Below the pieces are notes generated by a model. That model worked only from the letters and a program-made list of their open reading frames with translations. It had not been told where the DNA came from and did not search any database. A DNA stretch of 7,423 bases from CAZVJA01 sp964626885 (lineage in GTDB: Bacteria > Planctomycetota > Planctomycetia > Planctomycetales > Planctomycetaceae), in NCBI GenBank assembly GCA_964626885.1, contig CAZVJA010000249.1, positions 1 through 7,423 on the forward strand, read 5' to 3'. The position numbers were made by a program, and so were the translations under genes. Positions 1-5,864 of this stretch are shown here, piece by piece (position 1 is the first letter of the stretch; each line of letters opens with the position of its first letter).

Positions 1-2
1 GG

Positions 3-290
3 AAGCCGACCGACAACGCGTTGATCGAATCGTTCAACGGAAGACTGCGTCAGGAATGCCTGAATCAGCACTGGTTCCTGTCGCTCGAGGATGCGCAGCA
101 GAAGATGGAAACTTGGCGTCGTGAGTACAATCGAGAGCGTCCGCACAGCGCGCTGGGAAATCGAACACCAAGTGAGTTCGCAGCTAAAGCTCAGGCTCTG
201 CAGACGTGGTTGTCCCGATCCGCTTCCGCCCTCGCTCGGCCTCACGTGAAGGTGAAGGCCGAGGCGATGGCGACAGCGGACGGGACGTAG
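3..290 (+). CDS. IS3-family transposase OrfB, C-terminal part (5' partial)
   Basis: This is the C-terminal end of the DDE integrase-type transposase that cuts and joins the ends of an IS3-family element. Translation from base 3 gives KPTDNALIESFNGRLRQECL, the hallmark block around the third catalytic residue. The catalytic Glu is codon 27-29 and the conserved basic residue seven positions later is the Arg at 48-50. It is followed by the usual WRREYNRERPHSALG segment and a PSEFA motif, the standard end of the rve_3 domain. The reading frame is open to the window edge, so TTG at 21 is not the true start; the start, the first two Asp residues and the OrfA helix-turn-helix part lie upstream. The visible part shows no frameshift or stop, so the copy may be intact. 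About 30 residues follow PSEFA, a slightly long tail. Confidence 0.93.
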   Translation, partial: KPTDNALIESFNGRLRQECLNQHWFLSLEDAQQKMETWRREYNRERPHSALGNRTPSEFAAKAQALQTWLSRSASALARPHVKVKAEAMATADGT

Positions 291-330
291 GACAAGCGTT
301 GTGATCGTGGAAAAATCACGTTTCAAGTGG

Positions 331-352
331 ACCAAACTTGGGGACAAGGTCA
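331..352. repeat. Probable right terminal inverted repeat of the IS3-family element
   Basis: The plus-strand sequence ends in CAAGGTCA, and its complement begins TGACCTTGTCCCC. Many IS3-family ends begin TGA and are rich in C shortly after. It lies 41-62 bases beyond the transposase stop, the expected place. The partner repeat is not in the window. Confidence 0.55.
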
Positions 353-684
353 AAGGGCTCAGAAACCTTCATAACACCTGGATCAGGTTTTCAACAGCAG
401 GCCAGTACCTGAAACGACAGTTCTTCGTCCGGCGGGCGCGGCTCAGGATGATTCATCAATCAGGCTCCAATGGAAATCTTGATGATGGCACACTTGCCAT
501 AGATGACGGTTGGTACGTCGATGATAACCGCCACCGAGCAGCGAAATCATCGTAAACCCGCACTGTTGTGCCGTGCGAAGTATTTGGAGCGGTAACCATC
601 TTCGTGTAGGATTCAGTGGCCAGAACCCGGCAGAGTTGCTCAAGGTGGCAGTGCGTGTTTCCATAATCTGCAAGAAAGTAGGCA
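353..684. other. Gene-free stretch with small inverted repeats
   Basis: I see no convincing gene on either strand. The open frames here either run through the IS end or continue antisense into the deacetylase gene, and none shows a recognisable family. Three small inverted repeats can be seen: ATGGCA/TGCCAT at 485-490 and 495-500 (4-base loop), CGGTT/AACCG at 507-511 and 526-530, and CGCAC/GTGCG at 559-563 and 573-577. The promoter and leader of the deacetylase gene should lie here, but no clear -35/-10 pair stands out. Confidence 0.5.
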
Positions 685-1632
685 ATGCCGGTCCAACGAC
701 GACGAATTGCGGGAGCGCTGCTCACGCTCCTGTTTATAGGCACTGCGGTGGCATTGCATATCTGGGGACCGCGCGCGGAGACGCGGTACGTGGTCATCCA
801 CGCCGATGATGCCGGAATGTATCCCTCAGTGAATGCGGCCACAATCGACGCGATGGAAAAAGGGGTCGTGTCATCCTGCAGTATCATGGTTCCGTGCCCG
901 GGTTATGAGGAGTTTGCAAAATACGCGGCAAATCATCCCGAAAAAGATTACGGTGTCCACCTGACTCTCAATTGTGAAACGCCGAGCGATCGTTGGGGGC
1001 CATTATCAGAAAGAGGAAAGGTCGCAAGTCTGATTGATTCTGATGGATACTTCTGGCGTTCCACTTCACAAACATCAACACATGCGAAAGTCGACGAGGT
1101 TGAACTGGAACTGCATGCACAGATTGATAAGGCACTAGCCTCTGGAATCCGGCTGACACACCTCGATCATCACATGTCCATCCTGTTTCAGCGGCCCGAC
1201 CTTCTACGGCTTTATGTTCGATTGGGTAAAGAATACGGCCTTCCAATCCGTTACTCGAAGGCTCTGCCGGAACCAAGATACCTGGATCGGAATCAACCTG
1301 AGTTGATCGAATGCTACCAAGAAGAATTGCGGCGCCTGACTTCACGTACTCAACCTGTCTTTGAGGACAGCGATACGACCAACTACGAAATCCCCCCTCA
1401 CGAGAAACGCGCCTATTACGTTGACTATCTACGACGCATGAAGCCGGGAGTTTCTGAGCTTATGATCCACTGCGCCTACAGAACTCCGGGGGCGATCCAG
1501 GCGCCAGCGTCTCACCGCCGCGAAACGGACGCGAAGATATTTAGTTCGCAAGACATGGCGGACGAATTGCGTCGACAGGGGATTCAGGTCATCACCTGGC
1601 GAGAGTTTTTAGCCATGACACGGAAAAACTGA
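685..1632 (+). CDS. YdjC/ChbG-family carbohydrate deacetylase, probably exported
   Basis: The 315-residue product belongs to the YdjC/ChbG family. Its characterised member ChbG is a metal-dependent deacetylase that removes an acetyl group from chito-oligosaccharides. Family blocks appear in order: HADDAG (39-44), with the metal or catalytic Asp pair D41/D42; GVHLTLNCE (90-98), with metal-ligand candidate H92; THLDHHM (158-164), with H163 at the third metal-ligand position; HCAYRTPG (262-269); and a C-terminal QDMADELRRQGI...TWREF block. The catalytic core looks complete. Unlike cytosolic ChbG, it begins MPVQRRR followed by a hydrophobic run (about 9-25), which predicts a signal peptide or membrane anchor and action outside the cytoplasm. 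ATG 685 is preceded in frame by TAG at 679, so it is the first possible start; the AAGAAAG at 672-678 is a weak ribosome site. The true substrate is unknown. No operon partner is close: the next gene is about 200 bases away. Confidence 0.88.
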   Translation: MPVQRRRIAGALLTLLFIGTAVALHIWGPRAETRYVVIHADDAGMYPSVNAATIDAMEKGVVSSCSIMVPCPGYEEFAKYAANHPEKDYGVHLTLNCETPSDRWGPLSERGKVASLIDSDGYFWRSTSQTSTHAKVDEVELELHAQIDKALASGIRLTHLDHHMSILFQRPDLLRLYVRLGKEYGLPIRYSKALPEPRYLDRNQPELIECYQEELRRLTSRTQPVFEDSDTTNYEIPPHEKRAYYVDYLRRMKPGVSELMIHCAYRTPGAIQAPASHRRETDAKIFSSQDMADELRRQGIQVITWREFLAMTRKN

Positions 1633-1833
1633 TCCATGGCCAGGCGCCGAAGAAGATTCGCCGACGTTATAAGACTCAGCTTGTTGGAACGACACCCTGA
1701 CGGAGGTTTTCACTTGCCATGAAAAGAGAGCTTTTCGCAACGTCATCTGGCGACATATGATAGGATTTATCATTGGCTGCTGAGCAGGTGTGGGAATGTG
1801 GAATGTTTGTCGTAGACGTTCGGAGCTTTCGTG
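1633..1833. other. Intergenic region with an A/T-rich hairpin and a mini-ORF
   Basis: This 201-base space separates the deacetylase from the GYF gene. It holds a perfect short hairpin, GAAAAG/CTTTTC (1721-1726 and 1731-1736, 4-base loop). Overlapping this is a 13-codon open frame, ATG 1719 to TGA 1760, preceded by GGAGG at 1702-1706. The 12-base spacing is long for a start site. No promoter boxes are convincing. Confidence 0.4.
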
Positions 1834-3063
1834 ATGCCGGACGACTGGTACTACAAGTCAGGAGAAACGGAACACGGGCCGTTCACGTTCGTCGCCCTGC
1901 AACAATTGGCGAGTCAAGAGACGCTGCAGCCGAGCGATAAAGTGCGTCTGGGAATCAAGGGGCCTTGGCGTTTCGCTGATTCAGTCCCTCAGCTATTCGG
2001 TCCCAGCTTGGCCCGCCTGGGGGCTCAACCACCATCCTCGTCATTGCCGGTTTCGGAAGACATTCCTGAAGACGCACCGGAATCGCAAGGCTGGTATTGT
2101 CGAACCTTGGGAATTGACCTGGGACCACTGTCGTTCACACAGTTACAGCAGATGGTCGCACGGGCAGAACTTTCCAATGACGATCTGGTACGGAACTCCA
2201 TAGACGAGGAGTGGCGGCGACTCGGATCGATACTCAGTGCATCTCGGGCTTGTGGAGATCAATCCTCACAACCAATCGAGGCTGGCGATGTCGATTCGAC
2301 TGCGGTTCAAGACGAGTGGTATTATCGAGTCGGAGATCGTGAACATGGCCCGACTTCGCTGGTTGAATTGAAGTCGCTCGCATCCGTCAGTGGCGAAACA
2401 GCCTCTGAAATTGTCATGCGGCACTCGAGTGAAGAGCATTGGCAACCACTTCTCTCGCTCGGGGAGTTCGCGGACCAAGGACTTGTGAAGCAGATGGCAG
2501 CCGTTCCGAGAGTCGGTGGTCATTCTCCACAGGCCGGTCATGGCGCGCCGGCGAATCTGCCAAGGCGCATTTCTGCTAGTCGATTCGTGCAAAAGCGTTC
2601 TGCGGATCAGCAGTGGGACAGATTTGGAATCCGAAACTTTGTAGAATTACTGAAAACGAATGCGGATATTGTTGGGGCGGCTACGCTCCTGCTGACAATT
2701 AACGCGGTTTTATTAGCGATGAGCTATAACTCCTACGCCACCGAACGAAAATACTTTGAGACTTTTCGTGAAATCAGCACCGAAATGAGTGAATTGCAAT
2801 GCCGCAATGCATCCTCCGAAGACTGGTCCGAATTCACATCGCGTGCCAACCAGAAGATCGAACCGATTTTGAAGGACCTTGATCATACGGCGAGCGTGGC
2901 GAACCCTGTCCGACAGCACCTGCGCTGGGCCGGGCGCGATTATTTGAGCGAAATGCTGTCGAGAGCACCGCAAAAGAGCGGGAAGAATTCCGCTCCAACC
3001 GAGGCGGAGCAATTCTTCGAGAAGCATATGAGCTTAGTGCAGCAGGCGCTCGGACAGCAATAA
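1834..3063 (+). CDS. Triple GYF_2-domain single-pass membrane protein, function unknown
   Basis: The protein has about 409 residues. Three tandem modules resemble GYF_2: about 4-55 (DWYYKSGETEHGPFTF... ending near W45), about 86-134 (GWYCRTLGIDLGPLSF... W127) and about 161-213 (EWYYRVGDREHGPTSL... W203). Each has the WYY start, the GP turn and a late Trp. GYF domains bind proline-rich peptides; for the bacterial GYF_2 form this role is assumed, not shown. A hydrophobic segment at about 276-297 (IVGAATLLLTINAVLLAM) predicts one membrane helix. The basic stretch before it (RFVQKRSADQQWDRFGIR) suggests the GYF modules are cytoplasmic and the last 110 residues are outside. That tail is charged, predicted helical, and has no family I recognise. 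Start choice: GTG 1831 and ATG 1834 are adjacent, TAG at 1813 closes the frame upstream, and GGAG at 1822-1825 sits 8 bases before the ATG. It converges on the next gene. Confidence 0.82.
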   Translation: MPDDWYYKSGETEHGPFTFVALQQLASQETLQPSDKVRLGIKGPWRFADSVPQLFGPSLARLGAQPPSSSLPVSEDIPEDAPESQGWYCRTLGIDLGPLSFTQLQQMVARAELSNDDLVRNSIDEEWRRLGSILSASRACGDQSSQPIEAGDVDSTAVQDEWYYRVGDREHGPTSLVELKSLASVSGETASEIVMRHSSEEHWQPLLSLGEFADQGLVKQMAAVPRVGGHSPQAGHGAPANLPRRISASRFVQKRSADQQWDRFGIRNFVELLKTNADIVGAATLLLTINAVLLAMSYNSYATERKYFETFREISTEMSELQCRNASSEDWSEFTSRANQKIEPILKDLDHTASVANPVRQHLRWAGRDYLSEMLSRAPQKSGKNSAPTEAEQFFEKHMSLVQQALGQQ

Positions 3064-3086
3064 CGTACAAGCGTCAAGTGCGATAG

Positions 3087-3127
3087 AACGTCTGCAATCG
3101 CCATACTGAAAGTTTACGGCAGATGTT
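3087..3127. terminator. Imperfect hairpin between convergent genes, possible terminator
   Basis: AACGTCTGC (3087-3095) and GCAGATGTT (3119-3127) form a 9-pair stem with one G-T mismatch, around a 23-base loop. It lies in the 76-base gap between the two convergent genes, where a bidirectional terminator is expected. There is no T-tract on either side and the loop is long, so it is not a typical intrinsic terminator. Confidence 0.25.
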
Positions 3128-3139
3128 GAGCTGAGGGAA

Positions 3140-4258
3140 TCACGCGATCACATATGTACGTCGGCGGTCCAACCACACTGCCAAGCCGAAAATGGCAACC
3201 AGCTGCAGCAGCGCAACGGTGGGCTTTGCCGGCATTTGAAGGGCCGCAGCAACCGTAGTCGGAAGAAAGCGCGGGACTGTTGCCGACCATGCGACAATTT
3301 GTCCGACAGCGATGACGACCAAAGTATTCCGTCCAATCGCTATTATAGGATGGAGCACCGCCAATATTCTCCTCCTAGTGACGAGGATTTGCAGTGCTCC
3401 CAAAATCAAGCAGAGCCAGCCGATCGCGACAAGGACAAACGACGATGTCCACAAACGGGGATTTATCGGCAAAATATGGCCCCACAAATAGCCTAGATTC
3501 AGAGCAGCAACTCCCACAGCAATAAGCCAGACTGGCTTTCTACCAGAATCGATTCGCTCGTCAATCAGAATCTGTCCGACAATGAGACCTGCTATCGTGA
3601 CCCCAAGAGCGGGAATCGTGGTCAATATCCCTTGAGGATCCCACGAACCGAAATAGGCCCGTCCCGGAAGCAGCATCTGATCGAAGTACGTCGCGACACT
3701 TCCATCCATCGTATACGGTCCCTCCGAATCACCTGGAACGGGACCAAATTCCAGGACGGCCCAGTAATCGAGCAGTAGGAAGACGAGCAAACCAGCGTGA
3801 ATGCGCCATCCCGAAGTCCGCTGCAGTACCGTCGCAATTACGTAGCAAACCGCAATTCGCTGAAAAATGCCTACCCACCGGATATCGAACCCATGTGAGA
3901 ACATTTCCCCTTCACAAAAGACGCCGATTGTGAACAGGAGCACAAACCGGCGGCAAACCCGAGCCCACGGCTGATGGGTCTTTTTACTTTCGTTCGTGAG
4001 CCGCGCGGACGACAACACAACGGCGGTGCCCATTGCAAACAGAAAACCGGGGAGTACGAGGTCGTATGTCGTCAACCCCTGCCAAATGGATGGGGACAAT
4101 TGCGCCCGAATCACTCGTCCGAAGGCTGAGGTCGACAAGAAATGGAACTTGGGTAAGGCAAGATTACTCAACAACCAAACAAGGACCGCTAAGCCACGCA
4201 ATGCATCGATTTCGAGCGCCCGATCTCGGCATAACCTCGGAGCAGATGGATTATTCAA
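3140..4258 (-). CDS. HGSNAT/NagX-type (DUF5009, COG4299) membrane acyltransferase-like protein
   Basis: The 372-residue multi-pass membrane protein resembles HGSNAT and bacterial NagX/DUF5009 proteins. HGSNAT passes an acetyl group from cytosolic acetyl-CoA across a membrane to terminal glucosamine. Family blocks appear in order: EIDALRGLAV (16-25); WQGLTTYDLVLPGFLFAMG (59-77); RWVGIFQRIAVCY (127-139); YFGSWDPQGILTTIPALG (202-219); LPINPRLWTSSFVL (263-276); and IGRNTLVV (308-315). About ten hydrophobic segments fit, and the length is normal. The His that lies three residues before the first-loop Trp in HGSNAT and most relatives (H-x-x-W) is here Pro56 (P-S-I-W59), so acetyl transfer by the known route is doubtful. 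The start is TTG 4258, supported by AAGGA at 4269-4265, six bases upstream; an in-frame TAA (4270-4268) overlaps that site and excludes any earlier start. The gene stands alone on its strand. Confidence 0.85.
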   Translation of the reverse strand: MNNPSAPRLCRDRALEIDALRGLAVLVWLLSNLALPKFHFLSTSAFGRVIRAQLSPSIWQGLTTYDLVLPGFLFAMGTAVVLSSARLTNESKKTHQPWARVCRRFVLLFTIGVFCEGEMFSHGFDIRWVGIFQRIAVCYVIATVLQRTSGWRIHAGLLVFLLLDYWAVLEFGPVPGDSEGPYTMDGSVATYFDQMLLPGRAYFGSWDPQGILTTIPALGVTIAGLIVGQILIDERIDSGRKPVWLIAVGVAALNLGYLWGHILPINPRLWTSSFVLVAIGWLCLILGALQILVTRRRILAVLHPIIAIGRNTLVVIAVGQIVAWSATVPRFLPTTVAAALQMPAKPTVALLQLVAIFGLAVWLDRRRTYVIA

Positions 4259-4264
4259 AGCCGA

Positions 4265-4269
4265 TCCTT
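4265..4269 (-). promoter_or_regulatory. Ribosome binding site AAGGA that decides the TTG start
   Basis: Read on the minus strand, TAAGGATCGGCTTTG places AAGGA six bases before TTG 4258. The TAA at its left edge is in frame with the gene, so translation cannot begin further upstream, and no ATG or GTG occurs before the conserved DALRG block. Confidence 0.6.
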
Positions 4270-4545
4270 AGTAAACGCTTCAGAATCGAACGAACGGCTT
4301 CAGCGATCTTATCAATCACCTCATAGTTTGAACAATCAGCGTTTCCTCGATATTCCATTCCTCTGTTTTTCGAGGAGAGGTGGTTTGCAATAGCGCTTTT
4401 ACCCCACATTGATCGTCTGGTTTTACCATCTTGCAGAAATGGTTCTTGATTTCTGAGTTACCCATGAGTAGTTTAAGCGAATCAGGATGCTAAATTTCTG
4501 TCTCCCTGTCTAGTAGTCGAGCGTGTCTGTTTTGTTCGACGGCCC

Positions 4546-4550
4546 GAGGA
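4546..4550 (+). promoter_or_regulatory. Ribosome binding site GAGGA that decides the ATG 4559 start
   Basis: GAGGA ends eight bases before ATG 4559. Upstream in-frame starts (GTG 4523, ATG 4550) lack a well-placed site, and they would add residues before the basic stretch that normally opens a prepilin-type leader. Confidence 0.5.
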
Positions 4551-4558
4551 TGTGGCTG

Positions 4559-5557
4559 ATGCACCGGCGCACCGGTTTCTCGCTTGTTGAGCTTCTTGTT
4601 GTCGTGGGAGCCATCAGCCTATTGGTGGCTCTTCTGCTGCCGGCTGTACAAAATGCCCGTGAAGCCGCCCGTCGCGCGCAATGTCTGAATAATCTTAAAC
4701 AACTCGGAGTTGCCTTCCAAAATTATCACGAGCAATTCAGACAGTTACCCCCAAGCTACGTCGCCGTGCGCAACACGATTCTGCCTGTGAAACTTGGAAT
4801 TCCAGGTTCTTACGACGATGCCAACATCCACACTTACGGCGAGTTCCTGCTGCCGCACATGGAACAGAACGCCATTTACACAACCATTGACTTTAAGGCC
4901 CCAAATTTCTCCCCGGCCGACCTGACATCGATCGGCCTGCCAGGCTACACGGCCGACAATCAGGCTGCGGTGGGCCAGCCAATCGCTATTTTTGTCTGTC
5001 CCTCCGCACCGCATAGCGTGAATCCCTATAAGACAACTTGGACAGAGTTGGGAATTCCCGTTACCTTTCGTGTCGGCGCGAACGACTACGGTCCAAGTAA
5101 TGGCGTCGGCCGTGCGGTAGGTGGGATCTCAGACTTCGCTCCACCACAGGGGGGGGTGATTGACGGCATCTTATCCAACAATTTCCCGAATACGAAACTT
5201 TCGGATGCGAGTGACGGCACATCAACTACGGCCCTGATGTGGGAAATTGGCGGACGGCCGGACATCTGGCGTGTTGGAAAACGAGCGGCTGGAGTCGCTT
5301 TGGGGGGAGGCTGGGCCGACATCACCAATGCCGAGAATTGGTTTCATGGTTCCACAGTGGATGGAGCGACGATTCCCGGCCCTTGTGCGATCAATTGTAC
5401 GAATGAACGCGAAGCTGGTGTCTATAGCTTTCATCCGGGCGGCGTCCATGTTCTGTTGTGTGACGGCTCCGTCCGGTTCCTTAACCAGAATGAAAGCATC
5501 GCGCTGTTTGTCAATCTGGTCAGTTTTCAGGGCGGTGGTGTGATCAGCGACTTTTAG
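4559..5557 (+). CDS. DUF1559 pseudopilin-like protein with H-X9-DG motif
   Basis: From ATG 4559 the protein has 332 residues. It opens MHRRTG|FSLVELLVV, a type III prepilin-type leader that prepilin peptidase would cut after Gly6. Glu sits at position +5 of the mature form, and a hydrophobic helix runs to about residue 29. REAARRAQCLNNLKQLG follows (34-50), the usual DUF1559 entry. Further family features are LLPHMEQNAIY (about 97-107), FVCPSAP (145-151), SDGTSTT (about 218-224) and the C-terminal H-X9-DG motif (H292, D302-G303, in HPGGVHVLLCDG). The chain is complete and of normal length. DUF1559 proteins occur in large numbers in Planctomycetes; a role as pseudopilin-like, membrane-anchored or surface proteins is inferred from the leader. 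Only six bases separate its stop from the next gene, so the two are probably co-transcribed. An eight-G run (5149-5156) lies in the frame without breaking it. Confidence 0.92.
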   Translation: MHRRTGFSLVELLVVVGAISLLVALLLPAVQNAREAARRAQCLNNLKQLGVAFQNYHEQFRQLPPSYVAVRNTILPVKLGIPGSYDDANIHTYGEFLLPHMEQNAIYTTIDFKAPNFSPADLTSIGLPGYTADNQAAVGQPIAIFVCPSAPHSVNPYKTTWTELGIPVTFRVGANDYGPSNGVGRAVGGISDFAPPQGGVIDGILSNNFPNTKLSDASDGTSTTALMWEIGGRPDIWRVGKRAAGVALGGGWADITNAENWFHGSTVDGATIPGPCAINCTNEREAGVYSFHPGGVHVLLCDGSVRFLNQNESIALFVNLVSFQGGGVISDF

Positions 5558-5563
5558 GCGGAA

Positions 5564-5764
5564 ATGATGAAGCCGGAATTCCGAAAGCGAATTCAGCAAA
5601 GTGCCTCGGCCAAAGACGGTCGCCGAGCCGGTTTCACGATGACCGAAATGATCGTTGCTGGCGTTGCCTGCTTCATACTCGCGAACGCGGCGATCTTCGG
5701 TTTCGGGCCTTTGCGTGAAATGGCGCGTCGACAGCAGTGTAGCGACAACCTGCGCCAACTCAGC
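5564..5764 (+). CDS. DUF1559 pseudopilin-like protein, N-terminal part (3' cut by assembly gap)
   Basis: The 67 visible residues carry a prepilin-type leader: a basic region ending GRRAG, then FTMTEMIVAGVACFILANAA. Cleavage after the Gly would leave Phe+1 and Glu+5. The segment REMARRQQCSDNLRQLS at the helix end matches the DUF1559 REAARR...CxNNLKQL block, in a more divergent form than in the preceding gene. The start is ATG 5564 or the adjacent ATG 5567; AGGCGG at 5556-5561 can serve either, and fits 5567 slightly better. The stop of the previous gene is six bases upstream, so translation is probably coupled. The reading frame reaches the N-run exactly at a codon boundary. It most likely continues in the sequence after the gap as one gene ending at 7316. 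Confidence 0.82.
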
Positions 5765-5864
5765 NNNNNNNNNNNNNNNNNNNNNNNNNNNNNNNNNNNN
5801 NNNNNNNNNNNNNNNNNNNNNNNNNNNNNNNNNNNNNNNNNNNNNNNNNNNNNNNNNNNNNNNN
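5765..5864. other. Assembly gap of exactly 100 N
   Basis: One hundred N, the customary placeholder for a scaffold gap of unknown length. The flanking frames differ by the placeholder length (100 is not a multiple of three), which is not evidence of a frameshift. DUF1559 genes are multi-copy in these genomes, so the break may come from repeat-like sequence. Confidence 0.97.

Larger units (their letters stand above)
1..352 (+). mobile_element. Right-hand end of an IS3-family insertion sequence (left part outside window)
   Basis: The window opens inside the integrase domain of an IS3-type transposase. About 60 bases after its stop lies a sequence that reads, on the minus strand from position 352 inward, TGACCTTGTCCCCAAGTTTG. 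The TG start (CA on the plus strand), the GA/CC-rich tip and the short distance from the orfB stop fit an IS3-family terminal inverted repeat. The boundary at 352 is inferred: the matching left repeat and the 3-4 bp target duplication cannot be checked because the left end is outside the window. Confidence 0.75.
4259..4558. other. Intergenic region between divergently transcribed genes
   Basis: This 300-base region should hold promoters for both the acyltransferase-like gene and the DUF1559 pair. TCCTCGA/TCGAGGA (4344-4350 and 4370-4376, 19-base loop) is the only notable inverted repeat. A possible sigma-70-like pair, TTGATT at 4446-4451 and TAGTTT at 4469-4474 with a 17-base spacer, faces the DUF1559 genes but matches consensus poorly. 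I found no gene here. Confidence 0.4.

Noticed and set aside
301..555. 84-codon open frame on the plus strand after the transposase
   Set aside because: It runs through the IS terminal repeat into unrelated flanking DNA, begins with GTG without a ribosome site, and shows no recognisable family.
456..887. 143-codon open frame on the minus strand
   Set aside because: It overlaps the N-terminal part of the deacetylase gene antisense, and its protein has no recognisable motif.
968..1345. 125-codon antisense frame inside the deacetylase gene
   Set aside because: The plus-strand frame has clear family motifs across the same bases; the antisense frame is a by-product.
4414..4439. Sigma-54-like promoter (CTGG...TTGCAG) upstream of the DUF1559 pair
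   Set aside because: The GG and GC elements are 12 bases apart rather than the required 10.
4446..4474. Sigma-70-like promoter TTGATT - 17 bases - TAGTTT
   Set aside because: The spacing is right but the -10 box matches only half of consensus, so it is not listed as a feature.
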